64,000 nucleotides of DNA from Pocillopora verrucosa (lineage: Eukaryota > Cnidaria > Anthozoa > Scleractinia > Pocilloporidae), in contig NC_089322.1 in the NCBI RefSeq assembly GCF_036669915.1, positions 18,887,719-18,951,718 on the forward strand. The letters run 5' to 3'. Shown here in pieces: positions 34,652 through 46,273 of this stretch (its first letter is position 1; every line of letters begins with the position of its first letter). The position numbers and the translations under genes were made by a program. The notes under the pieces were generated by a model. It was not told the DNA's origin and ran no database searches. It was given only the letters and a program-made list of their open reading frames with translations.

Positions 34652-35084
34652 CTAAAGTTCACACGGCAACCAAACAATTATTCAAAAATGGCATGTGTTG
34701 CGGACGTCTTATGGACAAAATTTCGTTGTTTTTTTTGTTGTCGAAATTGTCCCTATTCACAAATAAGTCAGCACTCAAAAGACAGCAGTGTAAAAGATAT
34801 CGGCGACGAAGTGAAGCAAAGTGGTCAGTCGCAAGAATCGATCTATAGCCTTACCTGATTTTGGAAAACTGACCACATAGACATCGTCTGAACGGGTTTC
34901 AAAACGACTCAGATCCCTCTCAAGATCCTTACCAGTGCTAGGCGCGTTGATTGCTAATCGTACGCCACGAATAAGCACTTGTCGTGGTCCAAAGAACTCT
35001 CCTTCCTTCTCTTGGATGACTGTGAAATGTTCTGACATCATTGGTATGTAACGTCTACACTACTGCGCAACACTTACTTATAAA

Positions 35085-37088
35085 ACAAATGGTTTGTAAT
35101 GAACAGAAATGGTCTAATTGTCTCTTCGAGAACGGTTTATCTTATCACAAGAAATTTATTTAAAATACAAATGGACAAGTCGCCTTTGGTGAAATGAAAT
35201 ATTCAAACAAAAATGGTTTATACAATTCAGAACTGTGTAGCACCCTTGTTGAACTGATTCAATAAAAACACGATTGGCTAAGTGTTAACTGAAAGTTGTT
35301 TACGCAATCACAAAATCATCTTCTACCTTAAATTTCTTAATTTTACGGTTAAGATCGGCTAGAACAAAGACAAGATTGATAATATAAAAATTATAATTAA
35401 CCTATTGGCAGAATTGAAATTACGCTTGAAAAGATAGTTTACGATAAAATAGCCTTAGAGGATTGTTACATAACAACAGAGTAAACAGAAAATTCGAAGA
35501 AGAAAGGGCGTACCCTAGGTACCGCCACTAAGAAAACTACGTGTTATTCGCATAAGTTATATAATTACAAATTCAGTGCGTAGATGAAAAAGCATAAGCT
35601 ATTTACAATCAGAGTCACCTTTAAGAAGAGGTGTTGAAGGTGTTAATTTAAAAATTTAAGAAATATTCTGGAATCGTGAATTTTACTAAGAATTTGACTA
35701 AGAATTTGTATAAGAAGCAGGAGTGTGCGAGGTTAACTTTTACCAGAAAGATTTACAACTAGAAAATTGACATAATTAAAAACATAGCTTATCACAAAAT
35801 AGTACAAGATCTAATCACCGTAGAAACGGAGCAACTGTTTCCGTACCAAATTCACAACCGCGATAAGAAAAAGGTGAAATAAATTGTACTTAGATGAGAC
35901 CGCCAAAAGGAATAAATAATCAACCTGTCTTATTATAATTTTTGTATCGAATGGCTTAAAGTAATATAATATTTCCATTCTTTTTCCCAACACCAATATA
36001 AGGAAACCCTTACGATATTTCAGATTAAATATAGTTCTATCTTTATCGTTTAACATTACCATGGTCACGCCTAACCATAGTAAGAATTCTCCATTTAAAG
36101 TACAGCAGTTTTCTCTATAAACTATATATAACTATGTAGTTTTTAACTTTATAGTTTTATAGTTTTTAGGCGCCCTTTAGTTGTAGTTTCGTCGTCTTAA
36201 AACATAAATCGCTTTATCACGTTTTCTAGCTATGGTTCTGACTGTCTTGACTGTAAGTGTGCTGTCGCGTAAAATGATGCATTCTATCTGTATTTTTGAT
36301 ATTCCTTTTGTTTCAGATTTTGATATTATCTTGAGGTAGTAAAATGGAGAATTCTTACCATGGTTAGGAATAACCACGGTAAGAATTATCTATTCAAAGA
36401 ACAGCAGTTTTCACGGTAAGAAACTGAAAAGAACAAAAGGACAATTTGAAACTGACTAATGGCAATTTGAACTCCCAACATGGTTAAGCCGCAACTATTA
36501 GAAACTTTACGACCTCACGATAAAATTTCTGATAGCTGCGGCTTTCCTTAATTTTAACAAACTATAACAATTGGAAATTAAAAAAACGTATGGTTTGAAA
36601 CGATAAGAAAAGACTTTATTGTGAAATATAAACTTAAGTTTACTTTCATTTTTACTAACTGATTATTAAGCTACTGAAAACGGTTTCATCCGAAATATCA
36701 TTCACTTACTGATATTGCGGTAAGATGACGAGGGCATAAATTTATTCGCTAACAAGCGAAAATAGGCAAACATAAAAAATGACTATTACCGGAATAAGGC
36801 TCGCTGAGTCTAGTAGACGAGGCTACAGAAATAATCTCTTCCTGTGTTGAACGTCGAGTGTACGACGTGGCGAATACCTCATTAACGCGATCGTTCTGGC
36901 GAATTTCGCGCCAAATTCGATCTGAGTGACGTAAGGGTTGTTACGTAAGACTCCACATAAACTGTTTCATTTCAAGCTTGATTTGTCCATTTCACTTTTA
37001 TATTTTTGGCGGTTACAGCTTAAACCAACTGCTGTAACACTAAACCATTTCGGTTTTTACTAAACCATTTGTCGTCACGCTAAACCAT
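35085..37088. mobile_element. about 2-kb element with subterminal AAATGGTTTA repeats
   Basis: Compared with the third unit, about 2 kb interrupts the region upstream of sulfotransferase 2 exon 1. The left end has aaatggtttgta, gaaatggtctaa, cggtttatc and aaaatggttta. The right end has ctaaaccatttcgg, actaaaccatttg and gctaaaccatttcg, the same motif inverted. No transposase is recognisable. A nested inverted repeat of about 23 bp lies at 36077-36099 and 36341-36363. The boundaries are approximate. Confidence 0.45.
36077..36363. mobile_element. small nested inverted-repeat element
   Basis: Left arm accatagtaagaattctcca and right arm tggagaattcttaccatggt are inverted and about 285 bp apart. They sit inside the 2-kb element. 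A further direct copy of the left arm follows at about 36380. No coding content. Confidence 0.45.
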
Positions 37089-37838
37089 TTCGAGAGTAAC
37101 TACATCACGGGCGACGAGCGGGGGAAGAATAGCAGTTATGAAAAATGAAATACGAGTGGTCAGCGGGGAAACAAGTTTAATAACTCATGTAGAGACATAT
37201 CAATTATAGTTGCGGAAAACAAAGGTCTTGTAAAGCCGAAACGTTAACAGTGAACTCTGCTAAATGAAATGTTAAGCAATATTTCAAAAGTGCTGATTGC
37301 ACATATATCTTTTACTACTGTAATAAACAATGGAGGTATCGGAAAAGGCAACGGTGGCACCCAGAAAGGCACCAAAAAGAATTATATTTACGTTTTGTAA
37401 CTTGCTGTGTGGCGTTGGTGACGAAAAAACGAAAACCAAAACCGTGGCCCCCAAATAATTCTCGAATATGGATAGGGTGGAGATTTTCCTCCTTTCTCCC
37501 CAATAACCTCTTTCCCCCCCCCCATCCCCACCCTCTACGTTTTCGTAGTCTCGTATCCAGACTCTCCATGGCCAAGCGATTGTAAAGTCCGACTTTTCAG
37601 TTGCAGTTAAATGGTAGGAGATCTGGGAACGAGATTAACGTTTTCGCTTTCTCTCCTCGTACAAACTTTAGGTCACTCTACCACACCCATATTACTCTTC
37701 ATCCGTGCCCGCTTCACAGAAAAGAGATTGCTTTGCTTAGCTACGCAATAGCTTGAAGAATTGCAATTAAAAGCACTACATTACTAAAATGCATTTTACA
37801 AGGAATCGATTTTCAAGTTGAAAACCAATCAATGTTTG
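37089..37838. other. junction between units 2 and 3
   Basis: From 37090 to about 37430 the sequence matches the region upstream of alternative first exon 1b (44150-44460). From about 37465 it matches the 3' UTR of transporter 2 (cctctacgttttcgtagtct and onward). So the transporter coding sequence of unit 3 is entirely absent, and the break lies between 37430 and 37465. Confidence 0.55.
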
Positions 37839-40800
37839 TTATTCTGTATCAAAATGCAGTCCAGTCCCGTTCAATTTCGTCAGGAACGTTTCTTCAAATT
37901 GCTTGTTTAATTCTTCACTGAAGAGGCTCTTCCAGTCTCCAATCTGACCCTTGCGAAGGAAGTTTGGTTTTGTAGCATATGCCGAAATGACATAAGAGTT
38001 GGAGTTTTTCTTCATTTCCGCAAACGTACACTGGTGGGCGATTTTGCGGATCATTTCATCTGAAAGTGGCTTCTCGAGAAATTCGCTGATTAGTCGAACG
38101 TTACCACAAAGATCCTGAAAGGTAAATGGGTTTTTATGGAAATCATTACAAGTTTAGACTTGTGCAACTACTCACTATTTATTTACAGGGGTTTACGGTT
38201 GCACAGTATTCGCTCCCTTACTGATAACAGTCTCGGATTCGCGTTATAATGGTCGGACTAGTAAAGGTTGATCTTATGTGTTTGTAGTCCAACTAAAACA
38301 AAGATGAGTAAAGCATGAAAATAGCTGACCTTCTTTAAATCTTCATATTTGAGAAATAAGACGTAAGGTTCATCTCTGTGTTTCCACCAGGGCAACACGT
38401 GATCAGACCAAAAGCCATATGAATCTGCAGGAAATTATTCAAATTTACAATCATTTCATTTGATCACAGATATCTAACGGTTTATGGAAGTTTCACCCCA
38501 TTGCAAGTTCGCTCTCCTACCTTCCCTTGCGAGTTCGCCCCCTGAAGTGACACAGGTTTGCACCCACCTTTCCCAGCTCGCGCTTAGACCTTCCAAGATA
38601 ATTTTTGTTATATCAACCGAGTGGTATATAAATTGGCCACCGTAAAGAGTTTCAAAGCTGACGCCCTTTGTTAGAGCAATGGCAATGGCAAATGGTTTGT
38701 CTTTTGCTCTGACGAAGGGCTAACGTGCGAAAAGTGAGCTTTGAAACTCTTTACGGTGGCCAATTTACATTATCAACTCAGTTGATAAAAACAAATAAAC
38801 TTTCTTGTTATATACTACCACACCGAAGCAGCCCCACAATTTCTTTAGAAACTAAATCGTTCAACACGTTTCCTTAAGGCAGAAAGCATTGTTTTGCTGT
38901 CGAAATCATCGTACCTTTGAAAGATTTGGTGGCGAACTGATAAAGGTAGGAGCGAACTTGTTTTTCCTCAAGTGGAGAACTTGCAGATACAGTAGGAGGC
39001 GAGCTCGCAATGCTGTAAAACTTCCGCTTAGCTTACAGCGAAAACCATTTCCAACAAATAAAATCCTTACTTTTGCCCTCAAGAAACAACTTTACAAAGA
39101 ACTCCCATGTCCCTTTAAAATAACTGCTAGGGCCAAAGCCTAGGACGAAGTGATAATATGAAACAGCAACGTCTCTTGGATTTCTTGCAACGTAAATATA
39201 CTTGCTTCTTTTTCTCTCCTCTTTACTCTTTGGAATCACATGATAAGGAAGATGTGACTTAATTAAGCGGGGACTGGGCCGAGAAGTCACGGAGACCTTC
39301 TGCTCGTCTGACTCGTCTCCGGGCCTATCGAAGAGCTGACTTGTTTCCAAAAAGGAATAGCGACTTTCCACCCTTTCTTCGCTGATTTTTCCATCGTTGA
39401 GTATTTGCCAGACAATTTCTTGCACCCAGGTTGTTCCTGAAAAAAAGGAAAAGATAGATCTCGTTGTCCGCAGTTTGCATTTCTTGCACGTACTAATTTG
39501 GTCAGTTGTAAACATGAGCTACTCTGTCAATTATACGGAGTGATTTGGTTTGCTGTAAAAATTACGCTGGTTTACGTGCTCTCCTATGGACCTTTTAAGC
39601 TATGAGGTCACGTGGTTTAAAATGGCTAAATAGTAAGACATGGTTTGATGCATCTCTGGTTTACAGATTTAATGAATGTAAGCGAAGAAGTTACAATCCA
39701 TAGACCCAACGTTTCGACACTCCTGTCTAGTGCCTTCATCAGGGGTGATCTAAACGCTCCAACAAGAGGTTCTTTTCTATGATCGCTAATTAGCTGCCTT
39801 TTTAACTGACGAGCTGTAAATAGGCGTCAGGAAGCAAGCCGCTATCGACACGATTTAAAGGCCTCCAAACAAAGGCGCTAGTGGTAACGCCGATTAGTGG
39901 TGATAATTTTAGAATTATCCCACCCAATTGTATCGTTGGTTAGTCATGTGTGCTCCGATAAAGCAGAATTTTCCTTTTTGCAAAAGATAACCGCTTTTTG
40001 ATGCTCTTTCAAACGTGTACCAAACTGACGTTTGACCTGTCCAATGTATTCGTTGTCACAGTCCTTGTAAGGAATAATATAAATGACGTCGGTTCGTTGT
40101 TCTTTCGTGACAGGATCCTTAGGTTTGGCGCAAATATGCCCCAAAGTCTAGAAAGGTTTTTGAGCAACTTTAACGTTGTGGCTTTTCAAAATTCTCTTGA
40201 TGGGTTCCGTAACACCCTGAATGTAAGGAATAACAGCAAAACCAGTTGCTGGTTCCCTTTAATCAAGAGAGTTACTAGTTGTAACTGGTTTTTGGCAGTT
40301 ACGGAGAAAGGCTTTTGTAGAACCATTTGCCTTTAGGGCATAAGAAACATATTTTCTCCCCTCAGCCTTCGAATCGAGTGAAGATGGTAAACAGTTAGCC
40401 CTCCTGAGTAAAGTTTTGGCTACAGACTTTTTATGGCAAATAGGGTGGTGAGAATCGAAAGCGAGGTATTTGTCGATGTAGGTAGGTTTACAGTAGACAC
40501 TTGTCTCCAAATTACCCTGAGCCCCTCTGGACACATTTAAATCAAGAAAGGGCAAATGTCTATCCTTATCACGCTCGAGGGCGGATTGGATCGACGGCTC
40601 TACTGAATTAAAATGCGATAGGAGGCGCTCCGCTTCAATTCCGAATACCGCAGAAATAACATCATCGACATATCGTTTCCAGAAAAAGGGTTTAACCGGC
40701 GAAGTGGCTAAGGCCCTTTGTTCCACGTCTCCATTACCAGGTTGGCAATGACAGCAGAGACGGGCGAACCCATAGCTGTACCAAAAACTTGTTGATAGTA

Positions 40801-43800
40801 GGTGTCGTTATATGCAAATAGCGTGGTTTCGAGGCATGCAAATAGCGTGGTTTCGAGGCAAAAAGACAGCAGATGAATAATATCCTCCACAGGCAAAGAA
40901 GTTCTTTGTCCTAGGGAAGCATCTTCTCTGAGTCTCTCCTCCGCAACCTTAACGGCAAGATCAACTGGGATTTTAGCGAAGAGCGAAACAACGTCGAAAG
41001 ATACTAATTCTTCACAAGCGTTAAGAGTCTTATCTCTTATGAAATCCGCAAATTCGCAGGAATTTTTGACAGTGTAATCAGTATTCCGAACAACAGGCGA
41101 CAAAATTTTCGCAAGATAGCCAGAAATTGCGTAAGTCGAAGAATTATCAAAAGAAACAATGGGTATCAAAGGAATTACCGGTTAATAAATTTAAGTAAAC
41201 CATACAAACGTGGACATAAGCCGTCACAAAAAGGTAGCTAATTAGTGACCATATGAAAGGACCTCTTGTTTGCAGCGTTTAGATCACCCCTGATGAAGGC
41301 ACAAGACAAGAGTGTCGAAACGTTGGGTCTATGAATCGTAACTTCTTCGGTTACATTCATTAAATCTGTATACCAGAGAAGCATCAAACCATGTCTTATT
41401 GTCCACCTGGTTGCCGTGTCAACTTTAATATATTTTAAATGTAAAATATATTAAAGTTCACATGGCAACCAAACAATGATTAAAAAATAGCATGTGTTGT
41501 GGACATCTTATGGACAAAATTCCGTTTTCTTTTGCCGAAATTTTCCCTAGTCATAAATAACTCAGCACTCAAAAGACTACACTGTGAAAGAAATCGGCAA
41601 CAAAAAGAAGCAAACTGGCTAATCGAAAGAATTGATCTATAGCCTTATCTGATTTTGGAAAACTGACCACATAGATATCGTCTGATCGGGTTTCAAAACG
41701 ACTCAAATCCCTCTGAAATATCCCTATCAATGCTGGACGCCTTCCCTGTGGTAGCCCAGTCATAAAATGCCTTTGTTTTTTTTGTCGTCTTTTTTTTTTT
41801 TTTTTTCCTCCGCCACAAAATGGAAAAATTGCGCAATAGTACCCAGAGGTCATTGGGCCCTCAACACCATGACAACCAACTGTGATCCAATGAGGTGTTC
41901 ACATGCTGATCACGCGTGTTATCCCTCAACACCATGACAACTAACTGTGATCCAGTGAAGATGTTCACATGCTGATCACGCGTGTTATCTTGATAATGAT
42001 TGACGTTGTCATGCACAGACAGGGCCAGGTCACATGACGAATCACGAGATTTTGCTTATAAAACTCTTTGGTCGGTTGTTTTGTTTTTCAACGTATTTGG
42101 ATTGCGATCTCCTGGAGCATTATGGCGCAAACGCGCAAAATACTTACAGACGCATATAGAAGTCGTATTAATCGCGGCTAATCCACACTGAGAGATGTTA
42201 TTGAGCGGTAATTTTGGAACGGATTGAGTCGCGAACTCTTGAAAGCCATGAAAGCCTTGAATGCCTTGTATGCTAAGTATGCCAATGTCTTAGTTGAAAA
42301 ACGTTCACTTGTTGTAAAAAGCAAAATCTGAAATCTGAAACCAAACTGCATATACTCTATGCAATCTATTGAACAACAATACTACCGTGAGACTGAAGAA
42401 CATAACTATAATGGATGCAAACTGCTCGTGAAGAAAGACATGTTGGATTCACTTGATGGCATGGAACGTAGCTACGATAACAGTACGAATGGTATTAATT
42501 TCACGATCAGAAAGGTGAATCTTATCTTTGTTTTCATTGTAGTTGTATGGATATTCTTTTTTAATAAATACGTGATCCAAAACCCTGTGTTTTTTTGTGT
42601 ATAATGTTATTATGTTAAATATTGTTTACGCAATTGTCTTGTCACAGGCGGCCCAAGCTCACTTCTCGAGAAAAAGCCAACGATTAATTCATGAACGCGT
42701 CACGCGTTGTGTGACTCGGTGTTAAGTTACGAGAGGAACTGCACTTTATAAGGAATAGTATAGGGAACGAAGTATGGTCGATTTACAACGATACATATTT
42801 CGAAATATGAACATTTTTCTCGTAAAATCAATAAAACTTACTCATACCCTGTGTATCCGTTGTATTTTCTGGCGATTTCTGCCGTTTTAAGTTTGCTTTA
42901 CCATCACTGTTATTCACGTCATCTACTTTTATTACGTTGGTAAAATCTGTACAGACATCATACCAACCAACTCGTGCGCAAAGTAAGAAGACTATATTGA
43001 AGGCTTGAAATAATATTGATTTTCATCAAGAAATGGGCCAGGAATATTCTACGATAGTGCAAATAATCGTGAAGGCGGATCGCAGAAAAGCGATTGCGTG
43101 ACGCTCGGTAAGCTGTAAGATGACATGTTATTATATACCGGACGTAAAAACTCTTCAGATTCTTAGTTTGCATTTTGTAATAACAGGTATCCGTGGCACC
43201 AATACAGTTTATTTTTGGTTACATTTATTTGCAAAACACACATAATCTACCACAAAATACCTGTGAGTGAGGTAATTCGACATTTTCGTTCTTTCCCACA
43301 TTAATATTCTTCTCTCCTTTTGTAAGAATGTAGACATCACTCACAATGTTTCAAGTAATCCACCCACCCTACAAAAAAGTAACTCTTGCATGCATAGCAT
43401 GCCTATGTTTTGAAATAGGTGTATGCCCTTGGCCAAACTTGAGCGCACTATTTCAATATACTAATCCGACACCCGTAGTATCACTACACTTGATTCCAAG
43501 GATCCAGTACCATCCAGGTATCCCAGTTACCCCGCTCACAGGGTCTAGTTAATCGTAAAGCTGATTCCCTCGTTCGAGCGAAGGGCTAACTATCGAAACG
43601 GCAGCTCTATAAACTCTTTACGATGGCCAATCGACATTATGAACTCAGTTGATAAAACCAAATTATTCTGTTATACCCCTCACTGACGCAGCACTAAAAT
43701 TTCTATAGAAACTTACCCCTCCTGAGAAACTTAATATGGCTGCGACTGTTGTCAGTTTCACGCACTTATTCGGTCAGAAACGGAAATTGGTTTTCGTTGT

Positions 43801-44131
43801 ACGCATTTCTTCGCTAGGTTTTAAAAATATGCGAGTTTCTCACCCATGACTGCGAAAGATTGCATGCATAATTGTTGGCTGCGTAGAGATTTTACCGCGT
43901 TAAACTTGCCACAATTAACGTGATCCAATCTCGATCTATAGCCTTACCTGATTTTGGAAAACTAACCACATAAATATCCTCTGATCGGGTTTCAAAACGA
44001 CTCAAGTCCCTCTCAAAGTCTTTATCAATGTTGGGCACATAAAATGATAATCGTACGCCATGAATCAAAGCTTGTCGTGGTGCAAAGAACTCTCCTTCCT
44101 TTTCTTGAATGACTGTGAAATGTTCCGACAT
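37839..44131 (-). CDS. cytosolic sulfotransferase, copy 3 (uses alternative exon 1b)
   Basis: Exons 2-4 are open with good splice sites: 39436-39071, 38424-38330 and 38114-37839 (TAA). The nearby first exon (1a, 41649-about 41735) is truncated and has a broken donor. A full first exon lies further upstream at 44131-43948, starting MSEHFTVIQEKEGEFF, ending SFPKSG and followed by a good GTAAGG donor. Joining it to exons 2-4 gives 921 nt and 306 aa, in phase. The PAPS loop PKSGTTW, catalytic IKSHLPY, YVARNPRDVAVSYYHF and RKGQIGDWK are all kept. Intron 1 would be 4.5 kb and contains a Penelope-like element. That this splice form is used is inference. Confidence 0.72.
39944..40258 (-). pseudogene. 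Penelope-type GIY-YIG endonuclease domain, with a stop codon
   Basis: Continues from the RT. VIPYIQGVTEPIKRIL leads to an in-frame TAG near 40150. The frame then resumes as TLGHICAKPKDP and the endonuclease core YIIPYKDCDNEYIGQ, followed by FGTRLKEHQKAV. The YII...YIG pair and the Arg of FGTRLKEH match the GIY-YIG fold used by Penelope-like elements. The stop codon makes it inactive as a single polyprotein. Confidence 0.8.
40259..41169 (-). pseudogene. Penelope-type reverse transcriptase, frameshifted
   Basis: Two overlapping minus-strand frames (41169-40708 and 40726-40259) carry the RT. The first has LVSFDVVSLFAKIPV and GTAMGSPVSAVIANL; the second has FFWKRYVDDV (catalytic YVDD) and HLPFLDLNV. 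A frameshift near 40715-40726, just after NLVME, separates them. A short in-frame tandem duplication is visible as CLETTLFA repeated (about 40813-40860). The N-terminal part of the polyprotein is missing. Confidence 0.85.
41649..41735 (-). pseudogene. truncated first exon 1a of sulfotransferase 3
   Basis: Matches the 3' part of exon 1 (DLSRFETRSDDIYVVSFPKS) but homology stops at about 41735, where unrelated sequence begins. The splice donor is TCAG|ATAAGG, with GT changed to AT, unlike the GTAAGG of the other copies. It cannot serve as a normal first exon. Confidence 0.8.
41736..43555. other. 1.8-kb insertion of unknown nature
   Basis: Replaces the 5' half of exon 1a and its upstream region, relative to unit 1. 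It begins with a T-rich run and a 66-bp tandem duplication (41859-41924 and 41925-41990, ccctcaacaccatgacaa...cacgcgtgttat). A TATA-like ttataaaactc lies at 42057. An open frame at 42359-42604 and an open minus-strand stretch at about 42853-42958 have no recognised family. It could be a fragment of another gene or retroelement. Confidence 0.4.
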
Positions 44132-44847
44132 CGTCGGGGAGATATTACATCACTGGCGACGAGCGGAGGAAGGAAAAAAGACCGAAATACGATTGAGTGG
44201 TCAGCAGTGAAACAACTTTAATGCTTCACTAATACAGACAGATCATTGGTAGTTGCAGAAAACAAACGTGTTGTAACGCTGAAATGTCAACAGTACACTT
44301 CGTTAAATAAAATGTTAAGCAATTTTCAAAAGTGCTGTTTTTACATAAATCTTTTCCAGTTGTAATAGACAATGGAAGCATCGGAAAAGCTATCGATGGC
44401 ATCCAGAAGGGTACCAAGAAGAATTCTATTTACGTTTTGCCGTTGCAACACGTTCTTAGGCCTTTCGTCACACAACAAGTTACATAACGTAAATATCATT
44501 CTTGTTGATGCCTTTCCTGGTGTCATCGATGCCTTCCCAATGCCTCCGTTGTTTAATTTCACAATGAATAATATGGTGCTAGTCAAAGCTTTTGGAAAAT
44601 TGTTTAACTTTTTAATTAGTGAAGTGTAACTTACATTTCGGCCTCACAACACTATTGTTTAGTTACGAAACGTGAATAGAATTCTTCTTGGCGCCTTTCC
44701 GGATGTCACCGATGACTTTTCAGATGCCCCTATTGTATATTACGTCAGTAAAAGATATATGTAACGTGTGCACTGTTGCGCAACACTTACGTACCCTCCT
44801 TCTTTTGTTTTTCTCGTGACCGCTGTAAAAGTAGTCACGCAACACTC
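44132..44847. other. upstream region of sulfotransferase 3 / unit 3 end
   Basis: Non-coding sequence of the duplicated unit. The parts at 44370-44640 and 44700-44790 match 49690-50030 in unit 4, and the block after 44790 (cgtaccctccttcttttg) matches 52306 and, more distantly, 29340. The promoter of the exon 1b transcript should lie here, but no element is recognised. Confidence 0.45.
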
Positions 44848-46273
44848 GGAAACCAAATCCGAACACCCATTAGTGTTCTTTAAGAAAACGGAAAACCAAA
44901 TGCTGAAAAACGGAAAATCCGCAAACTGCAATGAAAACCAAAACCGAAAAACCGACGTTTCTTGACAAAAAAAAGAACGGAAAACCGATCTTATAAATAG
45001 CCAAAACCGCAAAATCGAAAATCCCACTGCCCCCCTCCTTTGGTTTTGTTTTTACGAAAGTCAATCGACAAGCCCTCTAATGTAAGATTAACGCTGATCA
45101 GGTTTTTGAGTCAGAATGGTCAAAGTTACCTTGTGTATGTGTTCAGGTGTTTTTTCTGCGACTTCCTCGATATCTACACCACCTTTAGGACTTCCCACAA
45201 TAACAGGTCCTTGATAACCTCTGTCCATTAAAATGGCTAAATAGGTCTCACGTGAAATGTCATAACTCTCTGCTACCATTACCTGCCATAAATCAGAAAA
45301 TATATTCTATTTTTCCAAGTAATGTATTCTTGTTTATCCTCATAATTTACTTGTGAAATCATTGGCTGTTTCTTTTAACCTTGTGACTCCCATAAGTGAT
45401 CAAAACAGAATTTCTCCTTACAATATCAAGATGATGTCAAGCATACAAGTACTGAGAATAAAGAATAAGTATCCATTACGGTATTATTAGAAGATCTAAT
45501 ACTACATTCTCCAAACTAACATCATGAGAATTGTATGGCAGATAGTAAGGAGAATTGCTAATGAGATCTTGGGAGTGAAAGGGTTAAAGACACAAAGGAA
45601 AAACTCTTCATCATAGCACCTGTGTCTAGCCAATAGTTATTGATATAAACAATGAAAGTCACTGGTCGTCATGATGCCAGAGACTGATCACTCAAACTTG
45701 CACCAAAAATAGGGACAATAAGCACACAAAAAATATTTTTTGGGGTTCCCTCTGACTCTTAAGCTGAACCACAACCAATTTAAATCTGAAAGATGAAGTA
45801 ACACTTGTATATGGAATATTTAAACAAAATGTAACCAAAGTAAACAAGATATTAAGTTTTTAAGAAAAAGAGATGCTGCATATAGTGTAGCGTATGGCAT
45901 TGTTCCATGTCCAAAATATGAGTGAGAAGTGAAGAAAACTCAACAGAGATTTATTTACTGACCCTACAATGTAAGAAAACTCGGCTGTGTAGCCATAATA
46001 ATCCCCTATGACACACCTGTTACATGAATACGAGACTGATGGGCGCCACAGCGTGACTTCCTACGTCATATACCACATATAAGAATGTCTATTCATAATT
46101 GTTTAGTACCCAGACTAAACCTATTTTGACATTGCAATGACATCAACATACAAGGACAGAGTAGATCCTGTTACTGTCATTGTTTACCTTTTGCACAAGC
46201 ACTCCATCAGGAAGTGTTTGTGTTGTTGTTAAGTTGTATCCCACCATCTGGTCTGTCAATTCACCAATTTTAC
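44848..46273 (-). pseudogene. SUCLG2: duplicated SUCLG2 fragment (exons 4-5 with introns)
   Basis: This block is a close copy of 55958-57366 in the SUCLG2 gene downstream. It contains a complete exon 5 (45282-45130, 153 nt, [16 protein letters not shown] onward, with both splice sites) and most of exon 4 (to 46188), cut at 46273 before its acceptor. The MITE family-1 copy is duplicated too (45376-45587 against 56471-56682). It lies among sulfotransferase units and has no promoter, start or downstream exons, so it cannot make the enzyme. Confidence 0.85.
45376..45587 (+). mobile_element. MITE family 1, copy D
   Basis: From taaccttgtgactcccataa to cttgggagtgaaagggttaa. It is duplicated together with the SUCLG2 fragment, so it and copy E at 56471-56682 are the same insertion. 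Confidence 0.7.

Larger units (their letters stand above)
31434..35041 (-). pseudogene. cytosolic sulfotransferase, copy 2 (two disabling lesions)
   Basis: All four exons can be placed: 35041-34855, 33180-32815, 31919-31825 and 31716-31434, with intact splice sites. Two lesions break it. The Trp codon of the PAPS loop PKSGTTW is TAG (33172-33170). A 7-bp insertion (31551-31557) shifts frame at the RKGxxGDWK block, making exon 4 283 nt instead of 276. The remainder is highly similar to copy 1, including IKSHLPY and YVARNPKDVAVSFYHF. An internal open frame starting at a GTG (33169) is a by-product of the nonsense codon. Intron 1 contains a 1.24-kb TIR element. It could still be transcribed. Confidence 0.85.
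39634..41398 (-). mobile_element. Penelope-like retroelement with inverted terminal repeats
   Basis: About 136-bp inverted repeats (39634-39769 and 41261-41398) start taagacatggtttgatgc and enclose RT and GIY-YIG endonuclease coding sequence on the minus strand. This RT-then-endonuclease order is typical of Penelope-like elements, whose terminal repeats are known in both direct and inverted arrangements. Each repeat contains a CTGATGA...GAAAC hammerhead-like core. The element interrupts intron 1 of sulfotransferase 3. It is 5'-truncated and disabled. Confidence 0.82.
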
